Assembly (NCBI GenBank): GCA_963783095.1 | Contig: CAWAMR010000012.1 | Location: 62,001 to 126,000 of the forward strand | Direction: 5' to 3' | Length of the DNA: 64,000 bases | DNA from: CAWAMR01 sp963783095 | GTDB taxonomy: Bacteria > Planctomycetota > Planctomycetia > Gemmatales > Gemmataceae | Part shown: positions 48,501 through 58,682 of the stretch, in pieces | Layout of the letters: every line of letters begins with the position of its first letter | Numbering within the stretch: the first letter of the stretch is position 1 | Program-made: the position numbers and the translations under genes | The notes under the pieces: generated by a model | What the model saw: the letters and a program-made list of their open reading frames with translations, nothing else | Told to the model about the DNA's origin: nothing | The model's database searches: none

Positions 48501-50993
48501 ATGCAATTTATCTCGATTCGCTTTGTCTGTCTTGCCGCTGTGGCCGTGTTCGCAACATCCGGTTTCGCTGCGCCTCCCACCGACGCCGTCAAGCGTGCGG
48601 AGTTGATCGGCCAACCAACGGTGTTGGAGATTCAGCCGGCCAAAATTGCGTTGACCGGCCCCCGGTCAACGCAGCAACTGGTCATCACCGGCAAATATGC
48701 CGATGGCACCATCCGCGATTTGACTCAACTTGTCACCATCAAGCCGGAACAAGCCGATCTCCTGGAAATCAGCGAAGCTTGGCTGCGCGGCAAGAAAAAC
48801 GGTTCGACGACTTTAGTCGTGCAGGCCGGAGCGCAAACGGTCAAGGTTCCGGTTTCGGTGCAGAAGATGGAAGTGGCCCAGCCTGTGAGCTTTCGTCATC
48901 AGGTGATTGCGGCAATGAACGTGGGTGGCTGCAATGCCGGCGCTTGTCACGGCACTCCCAGCGGCAAGAACGGCTTCAAGCTCAGTCTGCGCGGCTTCGA
49001 TCCCGCACTCGATTACATTCAACTGACGCGCGACGTTTTGGGACGTCGAACGGATGTGCAGAATCCTTATGCGAGCCTGATGATCAACAAAGCGATGGGC
49101 CGGGTTCCGCACGAGGGCGGGGCGAGGATCGGCTCGGATACCATCGGTGCGGAAATGGTCGCAGGGTGGATGGCGGAGGGATTGAAGGATGATCCCAAGG
49201 ATCTCCCTGGCATCAAGACGATTGAAGTGACTCCGGGAATGCGCGTTTTGAAGACTCCCGCACGCTGGCAACAGCTTTCGGTGCTCGCTCATCTTGAGAA
49301 TGGAGAAGTTCGAGACGTAACCAGGCTCACGGTTTTCAGCAGCAGTGACGGCTCCATCGCCGATGTGAACCAGAACGGTCTCGTGGAATTCCGTCAAGCG
49401 GGTGAGGTTGCGATTCTCTGTCGCTATCTCGATCAGTTGCACAGCGTTCGACTCACGTTCCTGGAGCCTCGCAACGGGTTTGTCTGGAGCAATCCGCCGG
49501 AAGTCAATTATGTCGATAAGTTTGTATTCAGCAAACTCAAGCAGATGACCATCCTCCCGTCGGACGTGTGTACCGATGAAGAATACATCCGTCGCGCCTA
49601 TCTCGATCTGTGCGGAATGTTGCCGCCTGCCGCGGAAGCGACCAAGTTCCTCGCAGACAAGGCGACGGACAAGCGCGCGAAACTGATCGATCGATTACTA
49701 GAGCGCTCTGAATACGCCGACTTCTGGGCCTTGAAATGGTCGGATGTTTTCCGTTCCAGTCGAAAAACGCTTCAGCTCAAGGGCGTTCATGCCTTCCAGT
49801 TATGGCTGCGTGAAAACGTCAGTCAGAACACTCCATTCGACGCAATGATCCGGGATATGCTGACCGCAAACGGCAGCACCTACGAGAATCCTCCCGCGAA
49901 CTTCTATCGGGTTGCCAAGGAGCCGACCGCGCTTGCGGAAACGACGGCCCAGCTCTTCTTCGGCGTGCGAATGCAATGCGCCAAGTGCCATAACCATCCG
50001 TTCGAGCGCTGGTCGCAGAACGATTACTACAGCATGGCAGCGTGGTTCGCCCGCGTGAAGACGAAAAAGGATACGGGCAATCCAGGGAAGACCCCGCAAG
50101 AAGTCACGTCCGAGCTGGTGTATTCCAGCCGGGATGGTGAGGTGACTCAGCCTCGATCGGGCAAGGTCATGGAGCCGAAATTCCTGGGCGGAGCGATTCC
50201 AAAGATCCAGCCGGGACAGGATCGCCGGGAAGTGCTGGCGATCTGGTTGACGGGTGCCGAGAATCCGTTCTTCGCCAAGTCGGTTGCCAATCGCATCTGG
50301 TTCCATCTGAACGGCAAGGGCATCGTCGATCCCGTGGACGACTTCCGTGACTCCAACCCATCGTGCAACGACGAGTTACTTGAGGCGATGGCCAAGGATT
50401 TTGGCGCTCACAAGTTCGACGTGAAGCACCTGATACGCACGATTATGACCTCGCGGACCTATCAATTGAGTGCGATGCCCAACGATTTCAATCGAGACGA
50501 CAACAAATACTTCTCGCATGCCGTAACGAAATTGCTGACCGCCGAGCAGTTGTTGGATGCCCTTTGCGATGTCACGGCGGTTCCGGAGAAATTCGCGGGT
50601 CTGCCCCTGGGCACGCGAGCGATTCAATTGCCGGATGGTGAAGTGAATCACCCGTTCCTGAAGACATTCGGTCAACCCGCCCGCGAACTGGCCTGCGAAT
50701 GCGAACGAGAAAGCGACAGCAATCTGGCGCAGGCATTGCAACTCATCAACGGGCCGACGATCAACGAGAAGATCCGCAATCCGAACAATCGCCTCGGCAA
50801 GTTACTTGCCGAGAAGAAGTCGGACAAGGAGATTCTGGACAGTCTATATCTGGTGACACTATCCCGGCTGCCATCCGATGCAGAACGGACACCCGCTCTG
50901 GGCCACGTGACCAAGCACACCGATAAGCGACGTGCATGGGAAGATGTGGTTTGGGCGTTGTTGAATACCAGGGAGTTCTTGTTCCGCCATTGA
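48501..50993 (+). CDS. Secreted DUF1549/DUF1553 (planctomycete cytochrome-associated) protein
   Basis: An 830-residue exported protein. The signal peptide (FVCLAAVAVFATSGFAAPP) leads into an Ig-like BIG-2 domain (VITGKYADGTIRDLTQLVTI), then VGGCNAGACHGTPSGKNGF, a haem-type motif. DUF1549 shows YVDKFVFSKLKQMTILPSD and EEYIRRAYLDLCGMLP, then FFGVRMQCAKCHNHPFERW near residue 490. DUF1553 has FFAKSVANRIWFHLNGKGI and PVDDFRDSNPSCNDELL. This architecture is a planctomycete speciality; members are thought to be membrane-associated redox or scaffold proteins, often paired with DUF1501 proteins, but no DUF1501 gene follows here. AAGGAG precedes the ATG at 48501. The frame is intact and a strong terminator follows. 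Confidence 0.93.
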   Translation: MQFISIRFVCLAAVAVFATSGFAAPPTDAVKRAELIGQPTVLEIQPAKIALTGPRSTQQLVITGKYADGTIRDLTQLVTIKPEQADLLEISEAWLRGKKNGSTTLVVQAGAQTVKVPVSVQKMEVAQPVSFRHQVIAAMNVGGCNAGACHGTPSGKNGFKLSLRGFDPALDYIQLTRDVLGRRTDVQNPYASLMINKAMGRVPHEGGARIGSDTIGAEMVAGWMAEGLKDDPKDLPGIKTIEVTPGMRVLKTPARWQQLSVLAHLENGEVRDVTRLTVFSSSDGSIADVNQNGLVEFRQAGEVAILCRYLDQLHSVRLTFLEPRNGFVWSNPPEVNYVDKFVFSKLKQMTILPSDVCTDEEYIRRAYLDLCGMLPPAAEATKFLADKATDKRAKLIDRLLERSEYADFWALKWSDVFRSSRKTLQLKGVHAFQLWLRENVSQNTPFDAMIRDMLTANGSTYENPPANFYRVAKEPTALAETTAQLFFGVRMQCAKCHNHPFERWSQNDYYSMAAWFARVKTKKDTGNPGKTPQEVTSELVYSSRDGEVTQPRSGKVMEPKFLGGAIPKIQPGQDRREVLAIWLTGAENPFFAKSVANRIWFHLNGKGIVDPVDDFRDSNPSCNDELLEAMAKDFGAHKFDVKHLIRTIMTSRTYQLSAMPNDFNRDDNKYFSHAVTKLLTAEQLLDALCDVTAVPEKFAGLPLGTRAIQLPDGEVNHPFLKTFGQPARELACECERESDSNLAQALQLINGPTINEKIRNPNNRLGKLLAEKKSDKEILDSLYLVTLSRLPSDAERTPALGHVTKHTDKRRAWEDVVWALLNTREFLFRH

Positions 50994-51024
50994 TTGCGGC
51001 GGTTGGAAACTCGGACTTTCACGG

Positions 51025-51063
51025 CACCCAAGGTTTTCTCGACGAGAACCTTGGGTGTTTTCA
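51025..51063 (+). terminator. Intrinsic terminator after the DUF1549/DUF1553 gene
   Basis: A stem CACCCAAGGTT paired with AACCTTGGGTG (51025-51056, with short inner TCTCG/CGAGA pairing) is followed by TTTTC. It begins about 30 bp after the stop codon at 50993. Confidence 0.78.
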
Positions 51064-51129
51064 ACTCGGGTGGGTCCCGAGTTCTCGGGTAGCTCACATT
51101 TGTGTAAAGGGATATATTAAGGAGTGGTT

Positions 51130-51369
51130 ATGGCTGGGCGTTCGAGTGATTTGCCGAGTCACGGACCACCTGGAGGAATGTCCGAGAAAAAAGATGAAAA
51201 GGGCAATGTAATCCAGCGACGATACTATGGGCTCGATGGGCGAGCTCTGAAGAACATCGACTATGGGCACGATCACACCGGCGTTGGAGATCCGCACGCA
51301 CATGATTGGGATTGGACGCAGCCCAAGAAGAAACGCCAGCCTCCAAGGCCGCTTCAACCAGGTGAATGA
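51130..51369 (+). CDS. Freestanding polymorphic-toxin type 24-like domain
   Basis: A 79-residue protein that is only a toxin-like domain, without the usual secreted carrier. It shows GNVIQRRYYGLDGRALKNID, then HDHTGVGDPHAHDWDW, then a Lys/Pro-rich end. The His-Asp-rich HDH...HAHDWDW pattern resembles polymorphic toxin type 24 domains, whose activity is not established. ATG 51130 has AAGGAG about 6 bp upstream. Its end overlaps the following gene by 4 bp (ATGA), as expected for a toxin-immunity pair. The frame is intact. A different role cannot be excluded because no export signal or carrier is seen. Confidence 0.65.
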   Translation: MAGRSSDLPSHGPPGGMSEKKDEKGNVIQRRYYGLDGRALKNIDYGHDHTGVGDPHAHDWDWTQPKKKRQPPRPLQPGE

Positions 51370-51875
51370 GCATGTCCAAACAAACTGAATACATGACTGG
51401 GTGGATCGATACCACGATTCACGATTTCTTGGTGGAGATTGAAGATCCATCATCGAGTATGGCATACGCTCTCATTTCGTGCCTCGACAGCAATTTCGAC
51501 GTTTCATCGATGCTGGAATCGAGTAAGCAACTCAATAGTCTCAAAGGAAAATGTCATCCGGTGGGTCAGGGTATAATGTTGACGACCCGGCAACTACTGA
51601 CTTTAGAACGGCAAAATCGATTATTCTACGGCTTCGATGAAGTCTGGTTTTTCCCTACTTCGGACGTTCAGGTGATACCTAAGAACCTGGTGATTACCGG
51701 CCCCGACACGATCAATTCAGCCGAGATAGAAGAATATAGCCAGTGGATGCGTTCGAGCAATTGCTCGCTGGGACTTGGCGATGGTACGGGGATGAATTTC
51801 TGTCTTCGGGTGCGCGGAGCAGCCCGATACATCGTAAAGGCATTCAATGAAGCGGGTCTCCATTCATTGGAATAG
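51366..51875 (+). CDS. Putative immunity protein of the type 24-like toxin
   Basis: A 169-residue acidic cytoplasmic protein. It has an early helix EYMTGWIDTTIHDFLVEI, a middle region with LFYGFDEVWFFPTSDVQV and a C-terminal segment LGDGTGMNFCLRVRGAARYI. I cannot match it to a named immunity family. The 4-bp overlap with the toxin-like gene, its acidic character and its size all fit an immunity protein. Its start, ATG 51366, lies inside that overlap. The frame is intact. Confidence 0.55.
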   Translation: MSMSKQTEYMTGWIDTTIHDFLVEIEDPSSSMAYALISCLDSNFDVSSMLESSKQLNSLKGKCHPVGQGIMLTTRQLLTLERQNRLFYGFDEVWFFPTSDVQVIPKNLVITGPDTINSAEIEEYSQWMRSSNCSLGLGDGTGMNFCLRVRGAARYIVKAFNEAGLHSLE

Positions 51876-52009
51876 TAAGGGGAAGCGCGGAACGTGATTG
51901 ATCTTTCTCCGCACTACCAGATTCTCGAAGAACTTGGCGTCGCTTGTCAAACCCGCTAATTCCGTGAGCAGCGAACGTTATCGCCAATCCGTGATCGGAT
52001 CGAGCGGAT

Positions 52010-52140
52010 AAATCGGACGCGCCGCCATACACCGAGTCGCCGGTATCCGAAAGAATGATCAGTCCCCGCTGGGCCGCCACGGCTTGGCGGATCGCTTCAG
52101 TTGGTGAAACTCGTGCGGAGACCCAGAATTGCTCGATTCC
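52010..52140 (-). pseudogene. Remnant of an M81/MlrC-type metallopeptidase C-terminus
   Basis: On the minus strand the stretch reads VSPTEAIRQAVAAQRGLIIL then SDTGDSVYGGAS, which matches the C-terminal domain of the MlrC/M81 metallopeptidase family (usually SDTGDSV-GGAPGDST). The similarity ends abruptly after GGAS and the N-terminal domain is absent. The surrounding 51876-52383 region holds no other recognisable gene, so it is a decayed fragment. Confidence 0.45.
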
Positions 52141-52383
52141 GCGAAATTGAGCCTATCGAGATGACGCCTGAAGAGGATGCTGCCTGGCAGGCGGATCGAA
52201 AAATGCAAATGGAGCTTGACAATTCCACCGAACGCGATCGACCAATCGCGGAGATATTCGAATGAGGCGTCTTGCGATGAGAAGATTGGCGGTGAGATTT
52301 CAATCATTCTGCCCCAAAGCGCCGATTTTTCATATGCCAAGTATCAAGTGGTTTGGGCAACCCCAATTGAGGTGTTCACCGTC

Positions 52384-53589
52384 ATGCTCCCCCCGCTCCA
52401 TGTCTTCGGTCTCCTTGGCAAGTTTATTGCTGACGGCACCATAGCAACCAAATCGGGTTCAGTTATCAAAACTGCAAAATGCGAACTGTGCGGTAACGAA
52501 TATAACTACCGCCTCACTCGCACAGCGCACGCGCGAGCCATTAATTGGTTCGGTTCAACCGACGGCGACATTCTGGCTGCCGAGAGAGCTCAAAAGAAAC
52601 TACAAATGGCTCTCGAAAAGGGAATTGACCCCGTTCCCTGTCACAGGTGTGGCTGGTTTCAACGAGACATGGTTTTTCAAGCAAGGAAGTTGCGCCACAG
52701 ATGGATGAAAATCGCTGGCGTCGTTTGTTTTTTTGTGGCAATACTGATGTATGTCCTTGCTGGCATCTCCTTCAGACTGGAAAATGGCGTGTCGTTTTTC
52801 ACGATCTTTTTTGCCGTCCTCGGTGGATTGGCGGCATTATCGGTTCCCGTCTTGCCCTTACTCAAATATCTCTTGTGCCACAAATACGATCCCAATTACG
52901 ACACTGCTCTCGCCCAACTGAGAAACATTCCGAAAACTCCTCCGCAAATCATCATCTTGAACTGGAATAATAAGACATCCAAGCCTTTCGAGGACGAAGC
53001 GTCCAATCCACGGACCACCGAAAAGAATCCTTCTTTTTCGGGGGAAAATCGCAACTCCTCGAATTGGAGGGGCGATTTCTACGCGTTGTCCGAGAAAGTC
53101 AAGTCAGTTCTTTGGATTCTTTTTGCAATATGCGTTGTGGGCGTGCTCGTGGCGGTTGCAGTCGCTGTAGTCTGGAAATTGGTGGTTCCGGCCGAAATAC
53201 CCGATTTGCGATCTGCAATCGAGCGGGCCGGCGGATTCGTGCGCGTCGATAAGAGTTCGCCCGGCGAACCCATCGTGGCGATTGATTTCAGAGGTTTGCA
53301 CTTTCAACAAACAATTGGTTACTTCAACCGGTATCCAGGGGATCACGATCTTAAAGAAGCTCGACCCTATTTGGAGAGCTTGCCGGAACTTCGCACTCTG
53401 GAAATCTCCACCGCGCCGGGCGTCTCGGATGACGGATTGACGCACCTGGAAAGTCTTCATCAAGTGAAAAATATCATCATCACCAACACCGTGGAGAGTG
53501 GGATTTCCCAGAATGGGTTGGAACGTTTGACGAAGAAACTGCCAAATGCCAAGGTCGAAGTAATATTTCGGTTTCCGTTACTTAGGTAG
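52384..53589 (+). CDS. Membrane protein with treble Cys motifs and C-terminal LRR-like part
   Basis: A protein of about 401 residues of a planctomycete membrane family. It starts MLPPLHVFGLLGKFIADGT, then CELCGNEYNYRLTRT and PVPCHRCGWFQRDM, two Cys pairs that probably bind zinc. Two adjacent membrane segments follow (IAGVVCFFVAILMYVLAGI and FTIFFAVLGGLAALSVPVL). A third is ILFAICVVGVLVAVAVAVVW. The C-terminal 110 residues resemble leucine-rich repeats (LESLPELRTLEIS, GLTHLESLHQVKNIII) and would lie outside the membrane. The frame is open from 52177, but the ATG at 52384 matches the family start. Its function is unknown. The frame is intact. Confidence 0.72.
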   Translation: MLPPLHVFGLLGKFIADGTIATKSGSVIKTAKCELCGNEYNYRLTRTAHARAINWFGSTDGDILAAERAQKKLQMALEKGIDPVPCHRCGWFQRDMVFQARKLRHRWMKIAGVVCFFVAILMYVLAGISFRLENGVSFFTIFFAVLGGLAALSVPVLPLLKYLLCHKYDPNYDTALAQLRNIPKTPPQIIILNWNNKTSKPFEDEASNPRTTEKNPSFSGENRNSSNWRGDFYALSEKVKSVLWILFAICVVGVLVAVAVAVVWKLVVPAEIPDLRSAIERAGGFVRVDKSSPGEPIVAIDFRGLHFQQTIGYFNRYPGDHDLKEARPYLESLPELRTLEISTAPGVSDDGLTHLESLHQVKNIIITNTVESGISQNGLERLTKKLPNAKVEVIFRFPLLR

Positions 53590-53765
53590 AGCGTAACGAG
53601 CTGGCCACCACGCCCCATGAAGCAGAAGCAGTTTGTGATTGCGAAGAAACACAGCTAGCATTTCACAGGTTGGCCGCGCATGCCCAAACATCTCCGGATC
53701 CGATTCCCTGGCTCGCGAGGGCATCATCCGATTACCTGCGTATCCCCCAGTTTGCGGAGGCGAAG

Positions 53766-54837
53766 ATGAGTCCAACTTCGAGGTCGTTTCTGAACATTGT
53801 CCTTCTGTGGCTCGGGCTTTCCTGCACGCTTGCGATTGCTGAAGATCGGCCAATGACCGGCAAGAAAGCAACAGCGTACGCGGCAATCGATAAGACGGTT
53901 TTGCAGTTCATGGACACCATCGGTTGCCAGGCTGCAACCGTAGCGATTTCAATCGACGGCAAGCTGGTCTATTCCGCGGTTATGGCTGGATCGACGAAGC
54001 CAAGAAGAAGCCTGTCCCGCCCGATGCCCTGATGCGGATCGCGAGCGTCTCCAAACCGATCACCGCAACTGTGGTCAAGAAGGCCATCCGCGCTGGACAA
54101 CTTTCCCTCGACGCGAAAGCGTTTGATCTTATCGCCGTCAAGCCGCGCGGCGGCAAAGTTGCGGACCCCAGGATCAAGAACATCACCGTCCGCCAGTTAC
54201 TCGAACACAAGGGCGGTTGGGATCGGGACACCGCATTCGATCCGATGTTTCGCACGAGAGAAGTCGAGAACGACCTGCAGTTGAGTAAGCCGGCGACCTC
54301 CACAAACGTGATCCAGTACATGCTGACCCAGCCTTTGCAGTTCGCGCCGGGGAGAAATCGGTCTACTCGAATTTTGGATATTGCGTGCTCGGCCGCGTCA
54401 TCGAGAAAGTGTACAAGAAGCCGTATATCGACAGTGTTCAGCTGCAAATATGCAAGCCGCTGGGGATTAAAGATATCAAACTCGGGCACGGTGCTGCGGA
54501 CAAGCGAGACCCCCGCGAGGTTTGGTATCCTGTTGCGGAGAATGCGTTCTCGCTGGATGTCATGGACGCACATGGAGGGCTGATTGCATCGGCACCGGCA
54601 TTATGCCAGTTCATGGATGCTTATTGGATTGACGGCGAACCGCGCCAGCGCGGCCAGGGAGCGAATTGGACGTCTTTTGGCAGCCTGCCTGGCACAACCG
54701 CAATGGCCCGCCAGCGCGAAGACGGAATTAATGTTGCGGTGCTGCTCAACAATCGGCGCGAGAAGCAGCCCAAGGACAACGACAACCTAAAGGAATCGAT
54801 CAACAAGGTTCTCGATAAGAAAGGCAAGGGCAAGTGA
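53766..54837 (+). CDS. Serine beta-lactamase-like hydrolase (frameshifted)
   Basis: An exported protein of about 355 residues of the class C beta-lactamase/penicillin-binding fold. A signal peptide (FLNIVLLWLGLSCTLAIAE) is followed by QFMDTIGCQAATVAISIDG. After a shift near 53975 come GYGWIDEAKKK and the catalytic SxxK motif in ASVSKPIT, then TVRQLLEHKGGWD. After a second shift near 54350 the YxN motif appears in VYSNFGYCVLGRVIEK. The C-terminal core is AHGGLIASAPALCQFMD. Members cleave peptides, esters or cell-wall fragments; resistance to beta-lactams cannot be inferred. It runs up to the convergent helicase gene 9 bp away. Confidence 0.8.
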
Positions 54838-54845
54838 TCTCGGCC

Positions 54846-57800
54846 CTAGGAGGCGCTCAGCGCGATCGGAAGGACCAAACCCGCTTTCTCCAGGAACTGC
54901 CTGCCGCTGCTCATGCCTCGGCGCTCCCGGCATGAGGTAATCGTCAATCGATCTCGCGCACGAGTCATGGCCACGTAAAGCAGCCTGGCCGATTCCTTGA
55001 TCTCTTCAGCCCGATTCTCTTTCAAAGCGTAATAACCGGGTATGACACTGTCTTCGATGCCCACGAGATAAACCTGGTCGAACTCAAGACCCTTGGTCGC
55101 ATGGAACGTCAAAAGATTCACTCGATTCCGCTCCAAATCATTATCTCCCGACGTCGTGAGCGCCATTCGATCGAGCAGCTGGGTAATCGCCTCATCGCGT
55201 TCCCATTTGGCCAACGGCTCCGCAATACGGTGCAGCCGATCCAGAGCTTCCCAGGCTCGAGTCGATCGCTCTTCGTCCGGTCGTCTTCCCATCCAGCGAT
55301 CCAGCTCGCCGATGCGCAATCAATACTTCCAGAAGTGGACATTGGCCGTTACGAAGCTCCGCTTCCTCGTTGTAAATGTCGACGATATCCGCATGGTGCT
55401 TCAAGTCGCGCAGCACGTGCCCCGAGAATCACCTTTTCATCTTCCGTTGCCGGGGGCCGATCTTCGATGGCGGCCCAAGGGCAACAGCATCCAACAAATG
55501 GGTCAGAGCGGTCTTTCGAGATCGGCGCAGCCGTTCTTGCAATAGATTCTCGAAAACTCCTGCGAGGCAGCGACAATCGTCGAGTGCGCGATGACTGCGT
55601 CCGGTCTCGATTTGAAAGTAACTTGCCAGATCCTTCAAGGAGGCCGCCATCGACGGGAACAAGCTCCGCGCCAGCAAAAGAGTATCGTAGAAATGCATGC
55701 CCTCGGTTCCATTCCAGGCCTTGGTTGCTTTCTGCAACAGGGGTACATCGTAATGCAGTCCATTGTGAGCGACCAACAAATCATCGCCGACAAACTCCCG
55801 AAAAGCAGGCCAGATCGCCTCAAGGGTCGGCTTGCCGATCAGATCGTCATGGGTGTATCCGTGAATCGCGGTCGCAGTGGCCGGGATGATTTGGTCGGTG
55901 TAGACCAGCGAATGAAACGTATCGATCACCACACCGTCACGGACTTTCACTGCGGCGATTTCGATGATCGCGCAGGTTTCGACATCTTTCCCGGTCGATT
56001 CCAGATCGAAGATGACGTAGTCGAGAAAGTTTCTCTGGAACTTTTGGATTTCGAGGCATTGCATGGCCTTGAATACCAGCACTGTCCCTAGTCGATTCGC
56101 AGGAACCGCAACGATGCGCGCGCAATCATCGACTGGTGTCAATGGGGCGATGGCCAAAATGACATCCCGCGCAGAAGCTTGGGTATCCCTTTCGAGGTAC
56201 CGAACCGGCAAAGTCGGCAAGGTTCGCTGAAGGAGATGTTTAATGGGGATTTCCAATCCCCCAGCTGCCGGCAGGTAGACCGTTCCGCCCGCCAGAGCGG
56301 TGTTTCGGATGGTTTCTGCGAGTGTGTTTATTTCGGGGTCTGCCGCCGGATCGCTCAACTTGTCGATCCATTCTTCCAGCGGATTCTCGCTTTTTCCCAG
56401 TCCCATCTCCACAATGGATTGAATCAACGTCGGCAAATCTCCTGAAGAATGATGGTAACTTTGGAGATTCGCAATTTGATAGAGAAACCGCCAACATTCC
56501 TTGCTCTCCTGTCTTTTTGCTTCGGCAAGGTTTCGCAGCTGATCCAGGATGTTGAGTTGCCCATCGCGCTTCAAGAGCATCCGAATCTCTTGAGAAAGTA
56601 CCAGTTCAGCCAGAGTCTCCACGTGCAGATCGGCATCCGGATTCTGCACGATGCGCAAAGCGGCCAGGATCGTGGCGATGAGCGGATCGTCTCGAAGTGA
56701 CTGGCCTCGGGCGAGCCGGCAAGGGATTCCTTCCGCCAGAAAGATTTCCTCCAGAAATTGACCGATCCAGTGGTTGCGGTACAGCACTCCGTACCGGCCC
56801 CATTTGCTGCCCGCTTCGCTGGCCGACTGTCGAAGATCACCGATCAACCAGCGAGCTTCCTCATACTCGTGGGCGAATTCCCTGAATCGCACGGCGTCGC
56901 CGCCTTTGCGCCTGGCAGTGATGGGCTTGTCGAAAAGATTTTCCGAGAGAGGGAGTATTTTGCGTGCTGCGTCAAAGATGGTCTCGGAACATCGGCAATT
57001 GATATCCAGAAGAATCGGCTCCCGGATGTCGAATTCGTCCATGAATCGGCTCATGACCTTGGGATCGGCTCCGCGCCAGGAGAAAATCGATTGGTCGTCA
57101 TCCCCGACCGCGAACAAACTTCGCTTTGCGCCGACCAGCAGACTGAGAATCGCATATTGAGTGTGGTCGAGATCCTGAAACTCGTCCACCAAAAGATGGT
57201 CCCAGCGCATCTGACACAATGCGCGCAGCGCGGGTGACGATTGCAGCAGCTTGTAGGTTAATGAAAGGATTTCATCGAAGTCGATCAGGTGGTTGGAACG
57301 CAATTCTCTCGAAGAGACGCGAAAATGTTCGCGGAGCTCGACGATAGCGGCTCATCTCCGAGACGATGCCGGCCAAATTCGTTCAAGAGGCTGCGATGTT
57401 TCCGGCTGTCCACACCCAATTTGCTGAGTATCAGAGATTGAACGTTTTCATCCGCGATGCCGAAACGGGCGGGAAGACCAAGTCGATGGGTGTTGGCTCG
57501 AAGAATCTCCGTACACAGAGAGTGCAGGGTGCCGAGTGTCAATTCCTCTCGGATGGGGTTGCTGAATAAGTTCAGTCGGCCGCGAATTTCCTGAGCGGCC
57601 TTGTTGGTAAAGGTGATGCGCAAATCCGGAAGCAGGTGTCTGATGGTGCGCCAGCAGGTGAGCAATCCGGCCAATGATGCAGCGGGTCTTCCCTGCACCT
57701 GGCCCCGCCAGCACCAGCACAGGTTCTATGGGAGCGCAAACGGCCTTCCATTGTTGCGGGAAGAAAGTCATTCCCAGCAACTCCCGATCCGATGATTTTG

Positions 57801-57894
57801 CTTCGGTACTGAAAGAAAGCCTGGATGGCTCGCCGGGGCTGTTTTGGAATTGGGATTCAAGATTCCTTGCATTCATGCGGATCGGCGACTTCAT
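54846..57894 (-). CDS. UvrD/PcrA-like helicase with embedded DEDDh exonuclease domain (frameshifted)
   Basis: A protein of about 1016 residues that combines two DNA-processing activities. Helicase motifs in order are: I VLVLAGPGAGKTRC, Ia ITFTNKAAQEIR, II LLVDEFQDLDHTQY, III AVGDDDQSIFSWRGA, IV YGVLYRNHWIGQFLEE, V LTFHATKGLEFDQVYL, VI ESARLLYVAMTRARDRL. Between IV and V, at about residues 630-800, lies a DnaQ-type exonuclease with FDLESTGKD, AIHGYTHDDL, LVAHNGLHYDVPLL and HRALDDCRCL, a complete DEDDh set. Frame changes are near 57665, 57295, 55435 and 55330. The ATG at 57894 overlaps the otsB stop (ATGA), so it belongs to the trehalose operon. Confidence 0.85.
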
Positions 57895-58682
57895 TGTCTT
57901 AGAGTCGGGGCTTTGGCCCGCACCATCCATTGTAGTAGTTCGTAAACCTCATCTGAGTCTTTGAGAAAGTAATGTGCGGCGGAGTTCGCCGGATCGCCCA
58001 CTTTGATTGTCATGCCGGCAGGCAGAACTTGAAAAGCTTCTTCATCGGTCTGGTCGTCGCCTTAAAAAAAATACTGCCGATCCTCGAAACCTATTTGCTT
58101 GCGCATCCGGTGCAGCGCCAGTCCCTTGTTCCAGTTGGTTTTGGGGCGAATCTCCAGAACCTTTTTGCCGTAGGTCAGGCGAAAGGCTTCGGCATTTTGA
58201 GCCGCCACGTTTTCAACCGTATTCACCACGGAGATCATTTCGGAAGGTGCCACCTGGCGAACGTGGATGCTCAGAGTCAGACCTTTGTTTTCCACGATGA
58301 GTCCGGCAACGCCCTGCAACTGTGCGGTCAATTCTCGCGATCCGTGCCAGCGGTTCCCGCAGTTGCAGCGCACTGGGTTCGACATGGCTCAAGCCGGGTC
58401 CGCCGATTTCCAAGCCGTGATTTCCCGCGTAGATCAAACCATCGAGGGCAACCAGCGCCTGCACGTCGTCGAGTGCCCGGCCACTGACGATCGCGACCAC
58501 GAGATGGGGCCGAGCCGACAAGGCTTGCAGGCAATTCGCGGGTTTCCGGAGACAACATGGCCAGACGAGGTTCGCGGACAATGGGCGTCAGGGTTCCGTC
58601 GTAATCGAGGCCAAGCAGCACCCCAGGCGCTCGGAGAAGGCGCGGCCAGCGCCGGGAGGTGATCGAAAAGCCGGCCGATCAA
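57891..58682 (-). CDS. otsB: Trehalose-6-phosphate phosphatase (frameshifted)
   Basis: It removes phosphate from trehalose 6-phosphate to give trehalose. The HAD-fold motif is LLGLDYDGTLTPI with nucleophile and general-acid Asp residues, then VVAIVSGRALDDVQAL and IYAGNHGLEIGGPG. The last motifs are VLEIRPKTNWNKGLAL and GDDQTDEEAFQVL, which carry the metal-binding Asp residues. The parts lie in several frames, with breaks near 58620, 58560, 58370 and 58080, while the overall span is a multiple of three. A TTG at 58682 overlaps the otsA stop, suggesting translational coupling. The stop at 57891 overlaps the helicase start. Confidence 0.85.

Noticed and set aside
52161..52265. Small 34-codon plus-strand gene beginning at 52161
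   Set aside because: No ribosome-binding site or recognisable similarity, and it lies in decayed sequence around the peptidase remnant.
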